Positions 51,504 to 62,451 of a stretch of 64,000 nucleotides of DNA are shown here, piece by piece. Numbering within the stretch: position 1 is the first letter of the stretch; the number at the start of each line of letters is the position of its first letter. Source of the stretch: Cupriavidus sp. WKF15. GTDB taxonomy: Bacteria > Pseudomonadota > Gammaproteobacteria > Burkholderiales > Burkholderiaceae. Both the position numbers and the translations under genes were made by a program. Where the stretch lies: positions 2,232,001-2,296,000 of the forward strand of contig NZ_CP119572.1 in the NCBI RefSeq assembly GCF_029278605.1. Reading direction: 5' to 3'. The notes below the pieces were generated by a model that was not told where the DNA came from, ran no database searches, and saw only the letters and a list, made by a program, of their open reading frames with translations.

Positions 51504-51824
51504 TCAGACCGTGAAGGACTCGCCGCAGCCGCACTCGTCCTTGACATTCGGGTTGTTGAAGCGGAAACCTTCGTTCAACCCTTCGCGTGCGTAGTCGAGT
51601 TCGGTGCCGTCGATATACGGCAGGCTCTTGGCGTCAACAATGACCTTGATGCCGTGCGATTCGAACACCTGGTCCTCGGGTTGCAGGTCGTCAACGTATT
51701 CGAGCTTGTACGCCAGGCCCGAGCAGCCCGTGGTCTTCACGCCAAGGCGCAGGCCCACGCCCTTGCCACGGCGTTCCAGGTAGCGGGCGACGTGCCTGGC
51801 GGCCTTCTCGGTCATCGTGATCAT
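51504..51824 (-). CDS. iscA: A-type Fe-S carrier IscA
   Basis: IscA carries Fe or [Fe-S] clusters to target apoproteins. The 106-residue product has the three conserved cysteines C34 (TGCSGLAY), C98 and C100 (ECGCGESF). It is 37 bp after iscU. Confidence 0.97.
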   Translation of the reverse strand: MITMTEKAARHVARYLERRGKGVGLRLGVKTTGCSGLAYKLEYVDDLQPEDQVFESHGIKVIVDAKSLPYIDGTELDYAREGLNEGFRFNNPNVKDECGCGESFTV

Positions 51825-51861
51825 TGTTGCGTCTTCCTTCTGCGTTCGGAACTCAAGCAGC

Positions 51862-52263
51862 TCAGGCGGCCTTCTGGTCGGCGGCCGGGTGCTTCTTCTT
51901 GTAGTCGTCGACGGCGGCCTTGATGGCGTCCTCGGCGAGGATCGAGCAGTGGATCTTCACCGGCGGCAGCGCCAGTTCTTCGGCGATCTGGGTGTTCTTG
52001 ATCTCCAGCGCCTGGTCGACGGTCTTGCCCTTCACCCACTCGGTCACGAGCGAGGACGAGGCAATGGCCGAGCCGCAGCCATAGGTCTTGAACTTGGCGT
52101 CTTCGATCACGCCCGCTTCATTGACCTTGATCTGGAGCTTCATTACGTCGCCGCAAGCCGGGGCACCGACCATGCCGGTACCCACCGTGTCGTCGCCCTT
52201 GTCGAAGGAACCGACGTTGCGGGGGTTTTCATAGTGGTCGAGAACCTTGGAGCTGTATGACAT
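51862..52263 (-). CDS. iscU: Fe-S cluster scaffold IscU
   Basis: IscU is the scaffold on which [2Fe-2S] clusters are built from sulfur donated by IscS. The 133-residue product has ligand cysteines C37, C63 and C106, the conserved D39 (PACGD) and the LPPVK motif at 99-103 recognised by HscA. It is 52 bp after iscS. Confidence 0.98.
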   Translation of the reverse strand: MSYSSKVLDHYENPRNVGSFDKGDDTVGTGMVGAPACGDVMKLQIKVNEAGVIEDAKFKTYGCGSAIASSSLVTEWVKGKTVDQALEIKNTQIAEELALPPVKIHCSILAEDAIKAAVDDYKKKHPAADQKAA

Positions 52264-52315
52264 TTTGCTTACCTCGTGCGTAATCTTTTATGGGGGTCGT
52301 GCATGCGGGCGGCGC

Positions 52316-53533
52316 TCAGTGCGCGGCCCACTGGATCGAATTCAGGTCGACGCCGTCCTTGAACATCTCCCACAGCGGCGACAGGTCGCGCAGCTTGCCG
52401 ATCTTGCTCTTGAGCAGTTCGACGGTGAAGTCGATTTCCTGCTCGGTGGTGAAGCGGCCCACCGTGAAGCGGATCGAGCTGTGCGCCAGTTCGTCGTTGC
52501 GGCCCAGCGCGCGCAGCACGTAAGACGGCTCCAGCGAGGCCGAGGTGCAGGCCGAGCCCGACGACACGGCCACGTCCTTGATCGCCATGATCAGCGACTC
52601 GCCTTCGACGAAGTTAAAGCTGACGTTCAGGTTGTGCGGCACGCGGCGTTCGAAGTCACCGTTCAGGTAGACCTCTTCCATGCTTTTCAGGCCATTCCAC
52701 AGGCGGTCGCGCAGCATGCGGATGCGCTCGTTCTCGGTCGCCATTTCCTCGCGGGCAATGCGGAAGGCTTCGCCCATGCCGACGATCTGGTGCGTGGCCA
52801 GCGTGCCCGAGCGCATGCCGCGCTCATGGCCGCCGCCGTGCATCTGCGCCTCGATGCGCACGCGCGGCTTGCGGCGCACGTACAGCGCGCCGATGCCCTT
52901 CGGGCCATAGGTCTTGTGGGCCGAGAACGACATCAGGTCGCACTTCAGCGTGTTCAGGTCGATCGCCACCTTGCCGGTCGCCTGCGCGGCGTCGCAATGG
53001 AAGATGATGCCCTTCTCGCGGCAGATCGCGCCGATCTGCTCGACGTCCTGGATCACGCCGATCTCGTTGTTCACCAGCATCACCGACACCAGGATCGTGT
53101 CCGGGCGCAGCGCCTGCTTGAACACTTCCATGTCGATCAGGCCGTCGTCCTTCACGTCGAGGTAGGTCACCTCGAAGCCCTGGCGCTCCAGCTCGCGCGT
53201 GGTGTCCAGCACGGCCTTGTGCTCGGTCTTGACCGTGATGATGTGCTTGCCCTTGCCCGAATAGAAATTCGCGGCGCCCTTGATCGCCAGGTTGTCCGAT
53301 TCCGTCGCCCCCGACGTCCACACGATTTCGCGCGGATCGGCACCGACCAGTGCGGCCACCTGTTCACGCGCCTCTTCCACCGCACGCTCCGCGTCCCAGC
53401 CATAGGCGTGGCTGCGCGACGCGGGATTGCCGAACTGCTCGCGCAGGTACGGAATCATCTTGTCCGCCACGCGCGGGTCCACCGGCGTGGTGGCCGAGTA
53501 ATCCATGTAGATGGGGAAATGTGGGGTGCTCAT
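52316..53533 (-). CDS. iscS: Cysteine desulfurase IscS
   Basis: IscS is a PLP enzyme that removes sulfur from cysteine as a persulfide for clusters, thiamine and tRNA thiolation. The 405-residue product has the PLP lysine K207 ([12 protein letters not shown]) and the persulfide cysteine C329 ([17 protein letters not shown]). ATG 53533 starts [20 protein letters not shown]. It is 65 bp after iscR. Confidence 0.98.
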   Translation of the reverse strand: MSTPHFPIYMDYSATTPVDPRVADKMIPYLREQFGNPASRSHAYGWDAERAVEEAREQVAALVGADPREIVWTSGATESDNLAIKGAANFYSGKGKHIITVKTEHKAVLDTTRELERQGFEVTYLDVKDDGLIDMEVFKQALRPDTILVSVMLVNNEIGVIQDVEQIGAICREKGIIFHCDAAQATGKVAIDLNTLKCDLMSFSAHKTYGPKGIGALYVRRKPRVRIEAQMHGGGHERGMRSGTLATHQIVGMGEAFRIAREEMATENERIRMLRDRLWNGLKSMEEVYLNGDFERRVPHNLNVSFNFVEGESLIMAIKDVAVSSGSACTSASLEPSYVLRALGRNDELAHSSIRFTVGRFTTEQEIDFTVELLKSKIGKLRDLSPLWEMFKDGVDLNSIQWAAH

Positions 53534-53598
53534 CGTTATGACTGCCTTTTTCAGGGGGACCGCTGATCTCTTGTTTCGCTGCTTGCTTGCCGGGCACT

Positions 53599-54156
53599 TC
53601 AGGACTGCGCCAGGCTGAAAACCGAATTCACCACCCGGGCGCGGACCGGCTTCTCGGCCTTGTCCGACTTGCCGCGCGCCGCGGGTGCCGCCTGCTGCAC
53701 GGCAGCGTCTTCGCGCATGTCGTGCAGGACGGCTGGCTGCTTGGCGCGCTGCTGGTCCACGAGGTTCTTGAGGGAGACGGAATCGAGGTATTCGACCATC
53801 TTCTGGTTCAGCGTCGCCCACAGTTCGTGGGTCATGCAACGCCCGGAGCCGTCACCTCCGTTACAATTGCCCTTTCCACCGCACTGGGTGGCATCGAGCG
53901 GTTCGTCCACGGCGATGATGATGTCCGCCACGGTAACGTCTTCCGCCTTGCGCGCGAGGCTGTAGCCACCGCCGGGGCCACGCACGCTTTCGACGATTTC
54001 ATGCCGGCGCAACTTGCCGAACAACTGTTCCAGGTAGGACAGCGAAATCTTCTGCCGCTGGCTGATGCCGGCGAGCGTGACGGGTCCCTGATCCTGGCGC
54101 ATGGCCAGGTCGATCATCGCAGTTACCGCAAAGCGGCCTTTGGTGGTCAGTCTCAT
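53599..54156 (-). CDS. iscR: Fe-S cluster regulator IscR
   Basis: IscR is an Rrf2-family [2Fe-2S] regulator. Holo-IscR represses the isc operon through type-1 sites, and either form can act at type-2 sites. The 185-residue product has the winged HTH ([18 protein letters not shown] ... [11 protein letters not shown]) and cluster ligands C92, C98, C107 and H110. E. coli has C104 and H107, so three residues (GSG) are inserted between the second and third cysteines. Two matching IscR sites overlap its own promoter. A tail from about residue 145 is less conserved. Confidence 0.96.
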   Translation of the reverse strand: MRLTTKGRFAVTAMIDLAMRQDQGPVTLAGISQRQKISLSYLEQLFGKLRRHEIVESVRGPGGGYSLARKAEDVTVADIIIAVDEPLDATQCGGKGNCNGGDGSGRCMTHELWATLNQKMVEYLDSVSLKNLVDQQRAKQPAVLHDMREDAAVQQAAPAARGKSDKAEKPVRARVVNSVFSLAQS

Positions 54157-54169
54157 GATGCAGGGCTTA

Positions 54170-54194
54170 ATACTTGATCGTTTCCGTCAAGTAT
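54170..54194 (-). promoter_or_regulatory. IscR type-1 site 2 (overlaps the -10 region)
   Basis: The 25-bp element has perfect 8-bp arms (atacttga / tcaagtat) and matches the type-1 IscR consensus with three mismatches. It overlaps the -10 and the transcript start of iscR, where a bound repressor would block transcription. Confidence 0.72.
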
Positions 54195-54219
54195 AAAGTT
54201 ACCCGACTATTTCAGTCAA
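54190..54219 (-). promoter_or_regulatory. isc operon promoter
   Basis: On the minus strand, TTGACT (plus coordinates 54214-54219) and TATACT (54190-54195) are separated by 18 bp, 34 bp ahead of the iscR ATG. Each hexamer matches the sigma-70 consensus at five of six positions. Confidence 0.75.
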
Positions 54220-54223
54220 CTAC
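54199..54223 (-). promoter_or_regulatory. IscR type-1 site 1 (overlaps the -35 region)
   Basis: This 25-bp element (core cccgactatttcagtcaac) agrees with the IscR type-1 consensus (ATA-SYY-GACT-R-WWW-Y-AGTC-RRS-TAT) at all central positions, differing only at its outermost bases. It covers the -35 hexamer. Its centre is 29 bp from site 2. Confidence 0.82.
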
Positions 54224-54273
54224 CCTGCGGCACTGCATCAAATCTCAAGGCTTCCCATAGCCCGGTGCCGACC

Positions 54274-54765
54274 TCAGACAGCATCGTTGCGCAGGCGCTG
54301 GCGCAGCATCTCGACGATGCCATCGCACGCATCCTCCACATAGTCGAGCACGCGCTCGAAGCCATCGCCTTCGCCGTAGTACGGATCCGGCACTTCGTCC
54401 GCCTCGTGGCGGGTGGCGAAGCTCATCAGCAGCCGCAGTTGCGCCGCGTCGGCCTGCGGGCACAAGGCTGACAGCCGCTCAAGATTGTCCCGGTCCATCG
54501 CCAGCACAAGGTCGAAGCGCGAGAAATCGGGCAGGCCGACCTTGCGCGCCCGTAGCGCCGAAAGATCATAGCCGCGCCGCTGCGCGTGACGTTGCGTGCG
54601 CGCGTCCGGGGCCCGGCCGAGATGATACTCATGGGTACCCGCCGAATCGAGTTCCACCCGATCCGCGAGCCCTACCGCTGCCAGCTTGGCGCGCAAGACG
54701 CCCTCGGCTGTCGGCGAGCGGCAGATATTGCCCATGCAGCACATCAGGATGGCGTATTTCTTCAT
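54274..54765 (-). CDS. Low molecular weight protein-tyrosine phosphatase
   Basis: This 163-residue LMW phosphatase has the C-x5-R loop at C10-R16 (CMGNICRS) and the catalytic Asp D127 in PDPYYG. Such enzymes dephosphorylate tyrosine residues, often in exopolysaccharide systems; no polysaccharide genes are nearby here. It reads away from the isc operon promoter on the same strand. Confidence 0.93.
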   Translation of the reverse strand: MKKYAILMCCMGNICRSPTAEGVLRAKLAAVGLADRVELDSAGTHEYHLGRAPDARTQRHAQRRGYDLSALRARKVGLPDFSRFDLVLAMDRDNLERLSALCPQADAAQLRLLMSFATRHEADEVPDPYYGEGDGFERVLDYVEDACDGIVEMLRQRLRNDAV

Positions 54766-54921
54766 TGCGTTCTGATCGTCTGGATGGATGAAGGCGCCGC
54801 AGCAGGGCGGCCTCGCGCCGGAGCAGAACGCCGGCAGTGGGTACGGGCCGCACCGGGCGTTGTACGCGCGCGCCTGCCGGCGAAGGGCACGATTCCAGCG
54901 CCAGTGACCGGCGTCAACCCG

Positions 54922-55161
54922 CTAGAGCTGCTTCGCGAGCCGTTCCCCGTGCGCAAAGCCGGCGATCTCCGCGGCCTCACAAGATTTGTAGTGGTCGGTA
55001 ATCAGGGATCTTTCGATCAGCGTCGTGGTCGCGCGGATATTGCAGCCGGCACGGCAGACCCGGACCGTGTATTCCCACTCGTGCTGCGAGCGGGGCCGCA
55101 CCTGGACCTGCACTTCGTGGGTTTCATAGACCTTCTTCTTCCATTCGCCGATTTCGGCCAT
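54922..55161 (-). CDS. Small protein of unknown function
   Basis: This 79-residue soluble protein begins MAEIGEWKKKVYETHEVQVQ, rich in charged residues, with two cysteines in VCRAGCN. No domain is recognised. ATG 55161 is used because the upstream in-frame stretch lacks natural protein composition. It is on the same strand as the two following genes but separated by 50 bp. Confidence 0.6.
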   Translation of the reverse strand: MAEIGEWKKKVYETHEVQVQVRPRSQHEWEYTVRVCRAGCNIRATTTLIERSLITDHYKSCEAAEIAGFAHGERLAKQL

Positions 55162-55211
55162 AACCGTCTCCAGCAATGATGGGCGTGCCGACGCCTTGCA
55201 CGGTTCAGTGT

Positions 55212-55454
55212 TTAGTTGACCTCGCCGGCATCGATGGTGCGCATGGCGGCGGCTTCCGCCATGGCGACTGCAGCTTCGGGCGTTGGCGCCCTGCCAGCCA
55301 GCGCCTCGAATGTCGGACCGGAAGGCTCGCCGAAGGCATCGCCAATCCGGACCTGCGCGGCAAAGCCGCCACCCGCGTCCGGGATTGCACTGGCGACCAC
55401 CATATAGCCGCCGTATTCGAATTGCCGTTCCATGTCGGGCTCCAGCGCGTTCAC
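55212..55454 (-). CDS. Small conserved-looking protein coupled to the monooxygenase-like gene
   Basis: This 80-residue protein (FEYGGYMVVASAIPDAGGGF ... PTFEALAGRAPTPEAAVAMA) appears to hold one small alpha/beta unit. Its GTG start overlaps the TGA of the upstream gene (GTGA), suggesting translational coupling; an ATG at 55433 is a shorter alternative. Function unknown. Confidence 0.6.
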   Translation of the reverse strand: MNALEPDMERQFEYGGYMVVASAIPDAGGGFAAQVRIGDAFGEPSGPTFEALAGRAPTPEAAVAMAEAAAMRTIDAGEVN

Positions 55455-55750
55455 GGCAGCTTGGCTGCCAGGACTTCGATCTTCTGGATCGGCGGCGCAC
55501 CCACGAACAAATCCGGCGCCCTGGCCACCAGCGCCGCCGCTACCTTGCCCGCCAGATGCGCATCGCGCGAAGCTTCGTCAGCGAATGCATCGAAGATGCC
55601 GAACCGCGATGGCCCCAGCCGCAGCGCAAACCAGGCCGTGGTGCCAGCCTCCTGCTCGACCAGCGGCAAGCCGTCGCGCAGGAACTGCTCCACCTCGGCT
55701 TCCTTGCCGGGCACGGCTTCAAGCGGCACCCACAGCGCTAGCTTGACCAT
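55451..55750 (-). CDS. Putative quinol monooxygenase (ABM-domain protein)
   Basis: This 99-residue protein of the antibiotic-biosynthesis-monooxygenase fold (dimeric ferredoxin-like barrel, YgiN type) has KLALWVPLEAVPGKEAEVE, TTAWFALRLGPSRFGIFDAF and AHLAGKVAAAL. Relatives oxidise quinols or aromatic compounds without a cofactor; a substrate is not predictable here. It is translationally coupled with the next small gene. Confidence 0.8.
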   Translation of the reverse strand: MVKLALWVPLEAVPGKEAEVEQFLRDGLPLVEQEAGTTAWFALRLGPSRFGIFDAFADEASRDAHLAGKVAAALVARAPDLFVGAPPIQKIEVLAAKLP

Positions 55751-55822
55751 GGCGCATCTCCCGATCTGGCGTGACGCTTTTCACTATAGGCCAGCGCGCG
55801 GCTGTGGCGCGCCGGGAAAGCC

Positions 55823-57910
<2,088 letters not shown>

Positions 57911-58084
57911 AGGCGGCTAGGGGAAAAACCTGAGAAAAGGGGGCGGATACGCTAGAATCTTGGGGTTGCACAGCCCGCTTCAAGCCGTCAACGCCAGCAA
58001 GCAGGTCTGCCGCACGCCCCCCAGCGCAGTCCGAAGCATTCTACGCCTTCCCGTTTTCTTACATTGCCGACCACGAGAGTCCAA

Positions 58085-59281
58085 ATGAGTTTGTTTTCTG
58101 CCGTCGAGATGGCCCCGCGCGACCCGATCCTGGGCCTGAATGAAGCCTTCAATGCCGACACCCGCGCCACCAAGGTGAACCTGGGCGTTGGCGTGTACTT
58201 CACCGACGAAGGGAAAATTCCCCTGCTGCGTGCCGTGCAGGAAGCGGAAAAGGCTCGCCTGACCACCGCCACCCCGCGCGGCTACCTGCCCATCGAGGGC
58301 ATCGCCGCCTATGACCAGGCCGTGCAATCGCTGCTGTTCGGCAAGGAATCGCCGCTGATCACCGAAGGTCGTGTTGTGACGGCCCAGGCACTTGGGGGCA
58401 CTGGCGCGCTGAAGATCGGCGCCGACTTCCTGAAGCGCCTGTACCCGGCCTCGAAGGTTGCCATCAGCGATCCGAGCTGGGAAAACCACCGTGCGCTGTT
58501 CGAATCGGCCGGCTTCGAAGTGGTGAACTACGCCTACTACGACGCCCCCAGCCACGGCCTGAACTTCGCCGGCATGCTGGAATCGTTGAAGTCGTATCCG
58601 GCCAACACCATCGTCGTGCTGCACGCTTGCTGCCACAACCCGACCGGCGTTGACCTGTCGGCCGACCAGTGGAAGGAAGTGGTCGCGCTGATCAAGGCGC
58701 GCAACCTGATCCCGTTCCTGGATATGGCCTACCAGGGCTTTGCCGACGGCATCGACCCGGACGGCGCGGCCGTGCGCCTGTTCGCCGATTCGGGCCTGCC
58801 CTTCTTCGTGTCGAGCTCGTTCTCGAAGAGCTTCTCGCTGTATGGCGAACGCGTCGGCGCCCTGTCGATCGTCACCACCAGCAAGGACGAAGCCCAGCGC
58901 GTGCTGTCGCAGGTCAAGCGCGTGATCCGCACCAACTACTCCAACCCGCCGACGCATGGCGGCACCGTGGTCGCCACCGTGCTGAACAGCCCCGAACTGC
59001 GCGCCATGTGGGAGCAGGAACTGGCCGAAATGCGCGACCGCATCAAGCTGATGCGCCACGCGCTGGTCGACAAGCTGGCCGCCAAGGGTGTGAAAACCGA
59101 CTTCTCGTTCGTGAAGGCGCAGCGCGGCATGTTCTCGTACTCGGGTCTGAGCTCGGCTCAGGTGGACCGCCTGCGCAACGAGCACGGCATCTACGCCGTC
59201 GGCACGGGCCGCATCTGCGTGGCCGCGCTGAACAGCCGCAACATCGACGCCGTCGTCGACGCGATCGCGGCAGTGCTGTAA
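58085..59281 (+). CDS. tyrB: Aromatic/aspartate aminotransferase
   Basis: This 398-residue class I PLP aminotransferase has substrate/PLP residues N185 (HNPTGVD), D213 (FLDMAYQGF), Y216 and the Schiff-base lysine K248 (SSSFSKSFSLYGERVG). The sequence resembles TyrB/AspC-type enzymes that transaminate aspartate or aromatic amino acids with 2-oxoglutarate; the two cannot be separated by eye. ATG 58085 starts MSLFSAVEMAPRDPI. A strong terminator follows at 59337. Confidence 0.92.
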   Translation: MSLFSAVEMAPRDPILGLNEAFNADTRATKVNLGVGVYFTDEGKIPLLRAVQEAEKARLTTATPRGYLPIEGIAAYDQAVQSLLFGKESPLITEGRVVTAQALGGTGALKIGADFLKRLYPASKVAISDPSWENHRALFESAGFEVVNYAYYDAPSHGLNFAGMLESLKSYPANTIVVLHACCHNPTGVDLSADQWKEVVALIKARNLIPFLDMAYQGFADGIDPDGAAVRLFADSGLPFFVSSSFSKSFSLYGERVGALSIVTTSKDEAQRVLSQVKRVIRTNYSNPPTHGGTVVATVLNSPELRAMWEQELAEMRDRIKLMRHALVDKLAAKGVKTDFSFVKAQRGMFSYSGLSSAQVDRLRNEHGIYAVGTGRICVAALNSRNIDAVVDAIAAVL

Positions 59282-59336
59282 GCGCCGCAATTCCCGGAAC
59301 TGTCGACACGCCGACAGCCCTGGCATGGTGCATGCG

Positions 59337-59376
59337 ACAAAAAAAGGCAGCTACGGCTGCCTTTTTCTTTTTGTCA
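59337..59376. terminator. Intrinsic terminator after tyrB
   Basis: The stem aaaaaggcagc / gctgccttttt has a tacg tetraloop and is followed by further T-runs. It lies 56 bases after the tyrB stop. Confidence 0.92.
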
Positions 59377-59472
59377 TGCCATTTTGTCATGCGGAATTAA
59401 GGCCTTTGGGCTATTGTCTTTTCCCGTTGCCGCCGTACCTTAGGGTATATGCTGCAGGGCACGATCATGCGG

Positions 59473-59495
59473 TTGCGTGCATAATCGGCACGCAA
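59473..59495. promoter_or_regulatory. Inverted repeat in the phaZ upstream region
   Basis: The perfect 8-bp arms ttgcgtgc and gcacgcaa flank a 7-base centre ataatcg, which contains a -10-like cataat (59480-59485). It lies 50 bp before the phaZ ATG and may be an operator for a phaZ regulator. Confidence 0.5.
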
Positions 59496-59545
59496 GTCCA
59501 CGATAGTGCCCCCTCCAGAAACACGTATTACCAGGCCAGACCGCC

Positions 59546-60787
59546 ATGCTCTACCAACTGCATGAGTTCCAGCGTTCGATGCTGCACCCGCTGACCGCGT
59601 GGGCACAGGCGACCGCCAAGACCTTCACCAATCCCCTCAGCCCGTTGTCCCTGGTTCCCGGCGCACCCCGCCTGGCGGCCGGGTACGAACTGCTGTACAG
59701 GCTCGGCAAGGAATACGAGAAACCCGCGTTCGACATCAAGTCGGTGCGCTCGAACGGCCGCGAAATCCCGATCGTCGAACAGACCATCCTGGAAAAGCCG
59801 TTTTGCCGGCTGGTTCGCTTCAAACGCTATGCCGATGACCCGGACACCATCAAGCTGCTGAAGGACGAGCCCGTGGTCCTGGTGGCCGCGCCCCTGTCCG
59901 GCCACCATGCCACGCTGCTGCGCGATACCGTACGTACCTTGCTGCAGGACCACAAGGTCTACGTGACCGACTGGATCGATGCCCGCATGGTGCCGGCCGA
60001 TCATGGTCCGTTCCACCTGGCGGACTATATCCACTACATTCAGGAGTTCATCCGCCATATCGGCGCGGAAAAGCTGCACGTCATTTCGGTGTGCCAGCCG
60101 ACCGTGCCAGTGCTGGCGGCGATTTCGCTGATGGCCTCGGCCGGAGAGAAGACGCCGCGCACCATGACCATGATGGGTGGCCCTATCGATGCCCGCAAGA
60201 GCCCGACGGCGGTGAATTCCCTGGCGACCAACAAGTCGTTCGAGTGGTTCGAGAACAACGTCATCTACACCGTGCCGGCCAACTACCCCGGACACGGCCG
60301 CCGCGTCTATCCCGGCTTCCTGCAGCATGCCGGCTTCGTGGCCATGAATCCGGACCGCCACCTGTCGTCGCACTATGACTACTACCTGAGCCTGATCCAG
60401 GGCGATGCCGACGACGCGGAAGCTCACGTGCGCTTCTACGACGAGTACAATGCCGTGCTCGACATGGCGGCCGAATACTATCTCGACACCATCCGCGAAG
60501 TCTTCCAGGAGTTCAGGCTGGCCAATGGCACCTGGGCCATCGACGGCAATCTGGTGCGCCCGCAGGACATCAAGGGTACCGCGCTGCTGACGGTCGAAGG
60601 CGAGCTCGACGACATCTCCGGCGCCGGCCAGACCGCGGCGGCGCACGATCTGTGCGCGGGCATCGCAGAGACCGACAAGCACCACCTGTCGGCAACGAAG
60701 TGTGGTCACTACGGGATCTTCTCGGGCCGCCGCTGGCGCGAAGAAATCTACCCGCAGTTGCGCGACTTCATCCGCAAGTACCGGTAA
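59546..60787 (+). CDS. phaZ: Intracellular poly(3-hydroxybutyrate) depolymerase PhaZ
   Basis: PhaZ mobilises stored PHB granules inside the cell. The 413-residue product is the cysteine-type enzyme: C183 in the lipase-box-like VISVCQPTVP replaces Ser, and D355 and H388 complete the triad, matching the numbering of Cupriavidus necator PhaZ1. It has no signal peptide, as expected for a cytoplasmic depolymerase. A strong terminator follows. Upstream lies the palindrome at 59473-59495. Confidence 0.95.
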   Translation: MLYQLHEFQRSMLHPLTAWAQATAKTFTNPLSPLSLVPGAPRLAAGYELLYRLGKEYEKPAFDIKSVRSNGREIPIVEQTILEKPFCRLVRFKRYADDPDTIKLLKDEPVVLVAAPLSGHHATLLRDTVRTLLQDHKVYVTDWIDARMVPADHGPFHLADYIHYIQEFIRHIGAEKLHVISVCQPTVPVLAAISLMASAGEKTPRTMTMMGGPIDARKSPTAVNSLATNKSFEWFENNVIYTVPANYPGHGRRVYPGFLQHAGFVAMNPDRHLSSHYDYYLSLIQGDADDAEAHVRFYDEYNAVLDMAAEYYLDTIREVFQEFRLANGTWAIDGNLVRPQDIKGTALLTVEGELDDISGAGQTAAAHDLCAGIAETDKHHLSATKCGHYGIFSGRRWREEIYPQLRDFIRKYR

Positions 60788-60809
60788 ACGGCCTGCCCCG
60801 CCATGCAAG

Positions 60810-60837
60810 AACGCCCGCAATCGCGGGCGTTTTTTTG
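60810..60837 (+). terminator. Intrinsic terminator of phaZ
   Basis: The stem aacgcccgc / gcgggcgtt has an aatc loop followed by a T-run, 23 bases after the phaZ stop and just before the convergent TetR gene. Confidence 0.93.
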
Positions 60838-60864
60838 TTCCGCGCCGCGGCGCCGGCCGGCACC

Positions 60865-61497
60865 TCAGCGCCGCAGGTAGCTCAGCAGCATCTCCGTGTG
60901 CAGCTCGGCGAACCGCTCGTGCTCGTCCTGCGAAGCCACGTCCCTGCCGATCACCGCACTGATCGTGTAGCGGTTCGACAGCACGTAGTAGCCCAGCGCC
61001 GAAATGGTCAGGTAAAACTGCGGGACATCAACGTTGTCGCGGAACAGCCCCTGTTGCTGGCCCCGGCGGATAAGGTCCGCCAGCACGTTGACGATCGGAT
61101 TGACGAGCTGGTGCAGTTGCGCCGATTTCTTCAGATGGCGCGCCTCGTGCAGGTTCTCGCTGTTGACGAGCCGGATGAACTCCGGGTGCTGGTAGTACCA
61201 GTCCCAGACGAAGCGGGCCAGCGTGCGGACGCCGGCAACGGGATCGTCGTCAGTGATGTGCAGCCGTTCTTCGTCCGCGCGGAACTCGGCGTACTGCTTC
61301 TCCAGCACGGCAAGGAAGAGCCCTTCCTTGCTGCCGTAGTAGTAGTACAGCATGCGCTCATTGGTCTCCGCGCGGCGCGCGATCTGGTCGACGCGGGCGC
61401 CGGCCAGGCCGCCCTTGGCAAATTCCTCCGTGGCCGCCGCCAGGATGCGGCGGCGCGTGCCCTCTGGGTCCCGTTTGGTTCTGGTCTCGTTTGACAT
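60865..61497 (-). CDS. TetR family transcriptional regulator
   Basis: This 210-residue TetR regulator has an N-terminal HTH (RILAAATEEFAKGGLAGARVD ... NERMLYYYYGSKEGLF) followed by an all-helical ligand domain (RHLKKSAQLHQLVNPIV). The HTH resembles RutR/TetR_C_15-type regulators. The ligand is unknown; candidates by position are phaZ or the divergent RnfB-like gene. ATG 61497 (MSNETRTKRDPEG) is the start. Confidence 0.9.
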   Translation of the reverse strand: MSNETRTKRDPEGTRRRILAAATEEFAKGGLAGARVDQIARRAETNERMLYYYYGSKEGLFLAVLEKQYAEFRADEERLHITDDDPVAGVRTLARFVWDWYYQHPEFIRLVNSENLHEARHLKKSAQLHQLVNPIVNVLADLIRRGQQQGLFRDNVDVPQFYLTISALGYYVLSNRYTISAVIGRDVASQDEHERFAELHTEMLLSYLRR

Positions 61498-61704
61498 GGG
61501 TAAGGGTCGATGTTTGCGCGGATTATGGCACAGCCGCACAGGCTTCTGGCCAGCTGGCCGTCGCGCATGATGGCCGGTTCTGCGCGATCGCGAAATCGGG
61601 GATAATCCGTGCGGCACATGGCCCGCAGAGGCCGGCCCGCGGTTTTGCCGGCAGCCCGCCGTCCCCGCGAACGTTTCCCCTTGCCTGCCAATCTTGCTGT
61701 TGTC

Positions 61705-62451
61705 GTGAGTCCCGCCCATACCCTCGCAGACCGCCTTGAGGCGCTGCTGCCGCAAACCCAGTGCACCAAGTGCGGCTTCAACGGTTGCCGTCCGTACGCC
61801 GAAGCCATGGCCAGCGGCGAAGCCGCCTGCAACCGCTGCCCGCCCGGCGGCGCGGAAGGAATCCGCCGCCTGTCGGCAGCGTTGGGTACCGAACCGCTGC
61901 CGCTGGATCCGGAACGCGGCGTCGAGCAGCCGCGCGCCGTCGCCCGCATCGACGAAAGCCTGTGCATCGGCTGCACGCTGTGCATCCAGGCTTGCCCGGT
62001 CGACGCCATCGCGGGCGCGGCCAAGCAGATGCACACCATCATTCCGGACCTTTGTACCGGCTGCGATCTTTGCGTGCCGCCCTGCCCGGTGGACTGCATC
62101 GACATGGTGCCGGTCACCGGCGAGCGCACCGGCTGGGACGCCTGGACGCAGGAACAGGCTGACGCCGCTCACGCACGCTATCTCGCACGCAGGCAGCGGC
62201 TGGTGCGCGAACGCGAGGAGAACGACGCACGGCTCGCGGCCAAGGCGGCCGCCAAGCTGCAGGCCTTGCAGGCCGAGGCGGCGGACTCCGACGCCGAGCG
62301 CGCCGCGCAGGAACGCAAGCGCGCCATCATCCAGGCTGCCATCGAACGCGCGCGCCAGAAGCAGCAGGCCGCGGGCAGCGGCACCCCCGTCAAGGACACC
62401 GGCAACGCCGAAGACGGCAACAACGACAAACCCACCCCGCCAGAACGATGA
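61705..62451 (+). CDS. rsxB: Orphan RnfB/RsxB-type ferredoxin
   Basis: This 248-residue protein carries an Rnf-type [4Fe-4S] motif near the start (C20, C23, C28, C45: [15 protein letters not shown] ... CNRCPPGG) and two ferredoxin [4Fe-4S] motifs ([15 protein letters not shown] and [15 protein letters not shown]). A charged, probably coiled C-terminus (residues about 165-248) follows. It lacks the N-terminal membrane anchor of E. coli RsxB, and no other rnf/rsx genes are nearby. GTG 61705 is chosen because the family begins near MSPA; a -10-like gataat at 61601-61606 makes far-upstream starts unlikely. Its stop overlaps nth. Confidence 0.85.
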   Translation: MSPAHTLADRLEALLPQTQCTKCGFNGCRPYAEAMASGEAACNRCPPGGAEGIRRLSAALGTEPLPLDPERGVEQPRAVARIDESLCIGCTLCIQACPVDAIAGAAKQMHTIIPDLCTGCDLCVPPCPVDCIDMVPVTGERTGWDAWTQEQADAAHARYLARRQRLVREREENDARLAAKAAAKLQALQAEAADSDAERAAQERKRAIIQAAIERARQKQQAAGSGTPVKDTGNAEDGNNDKPTPPER

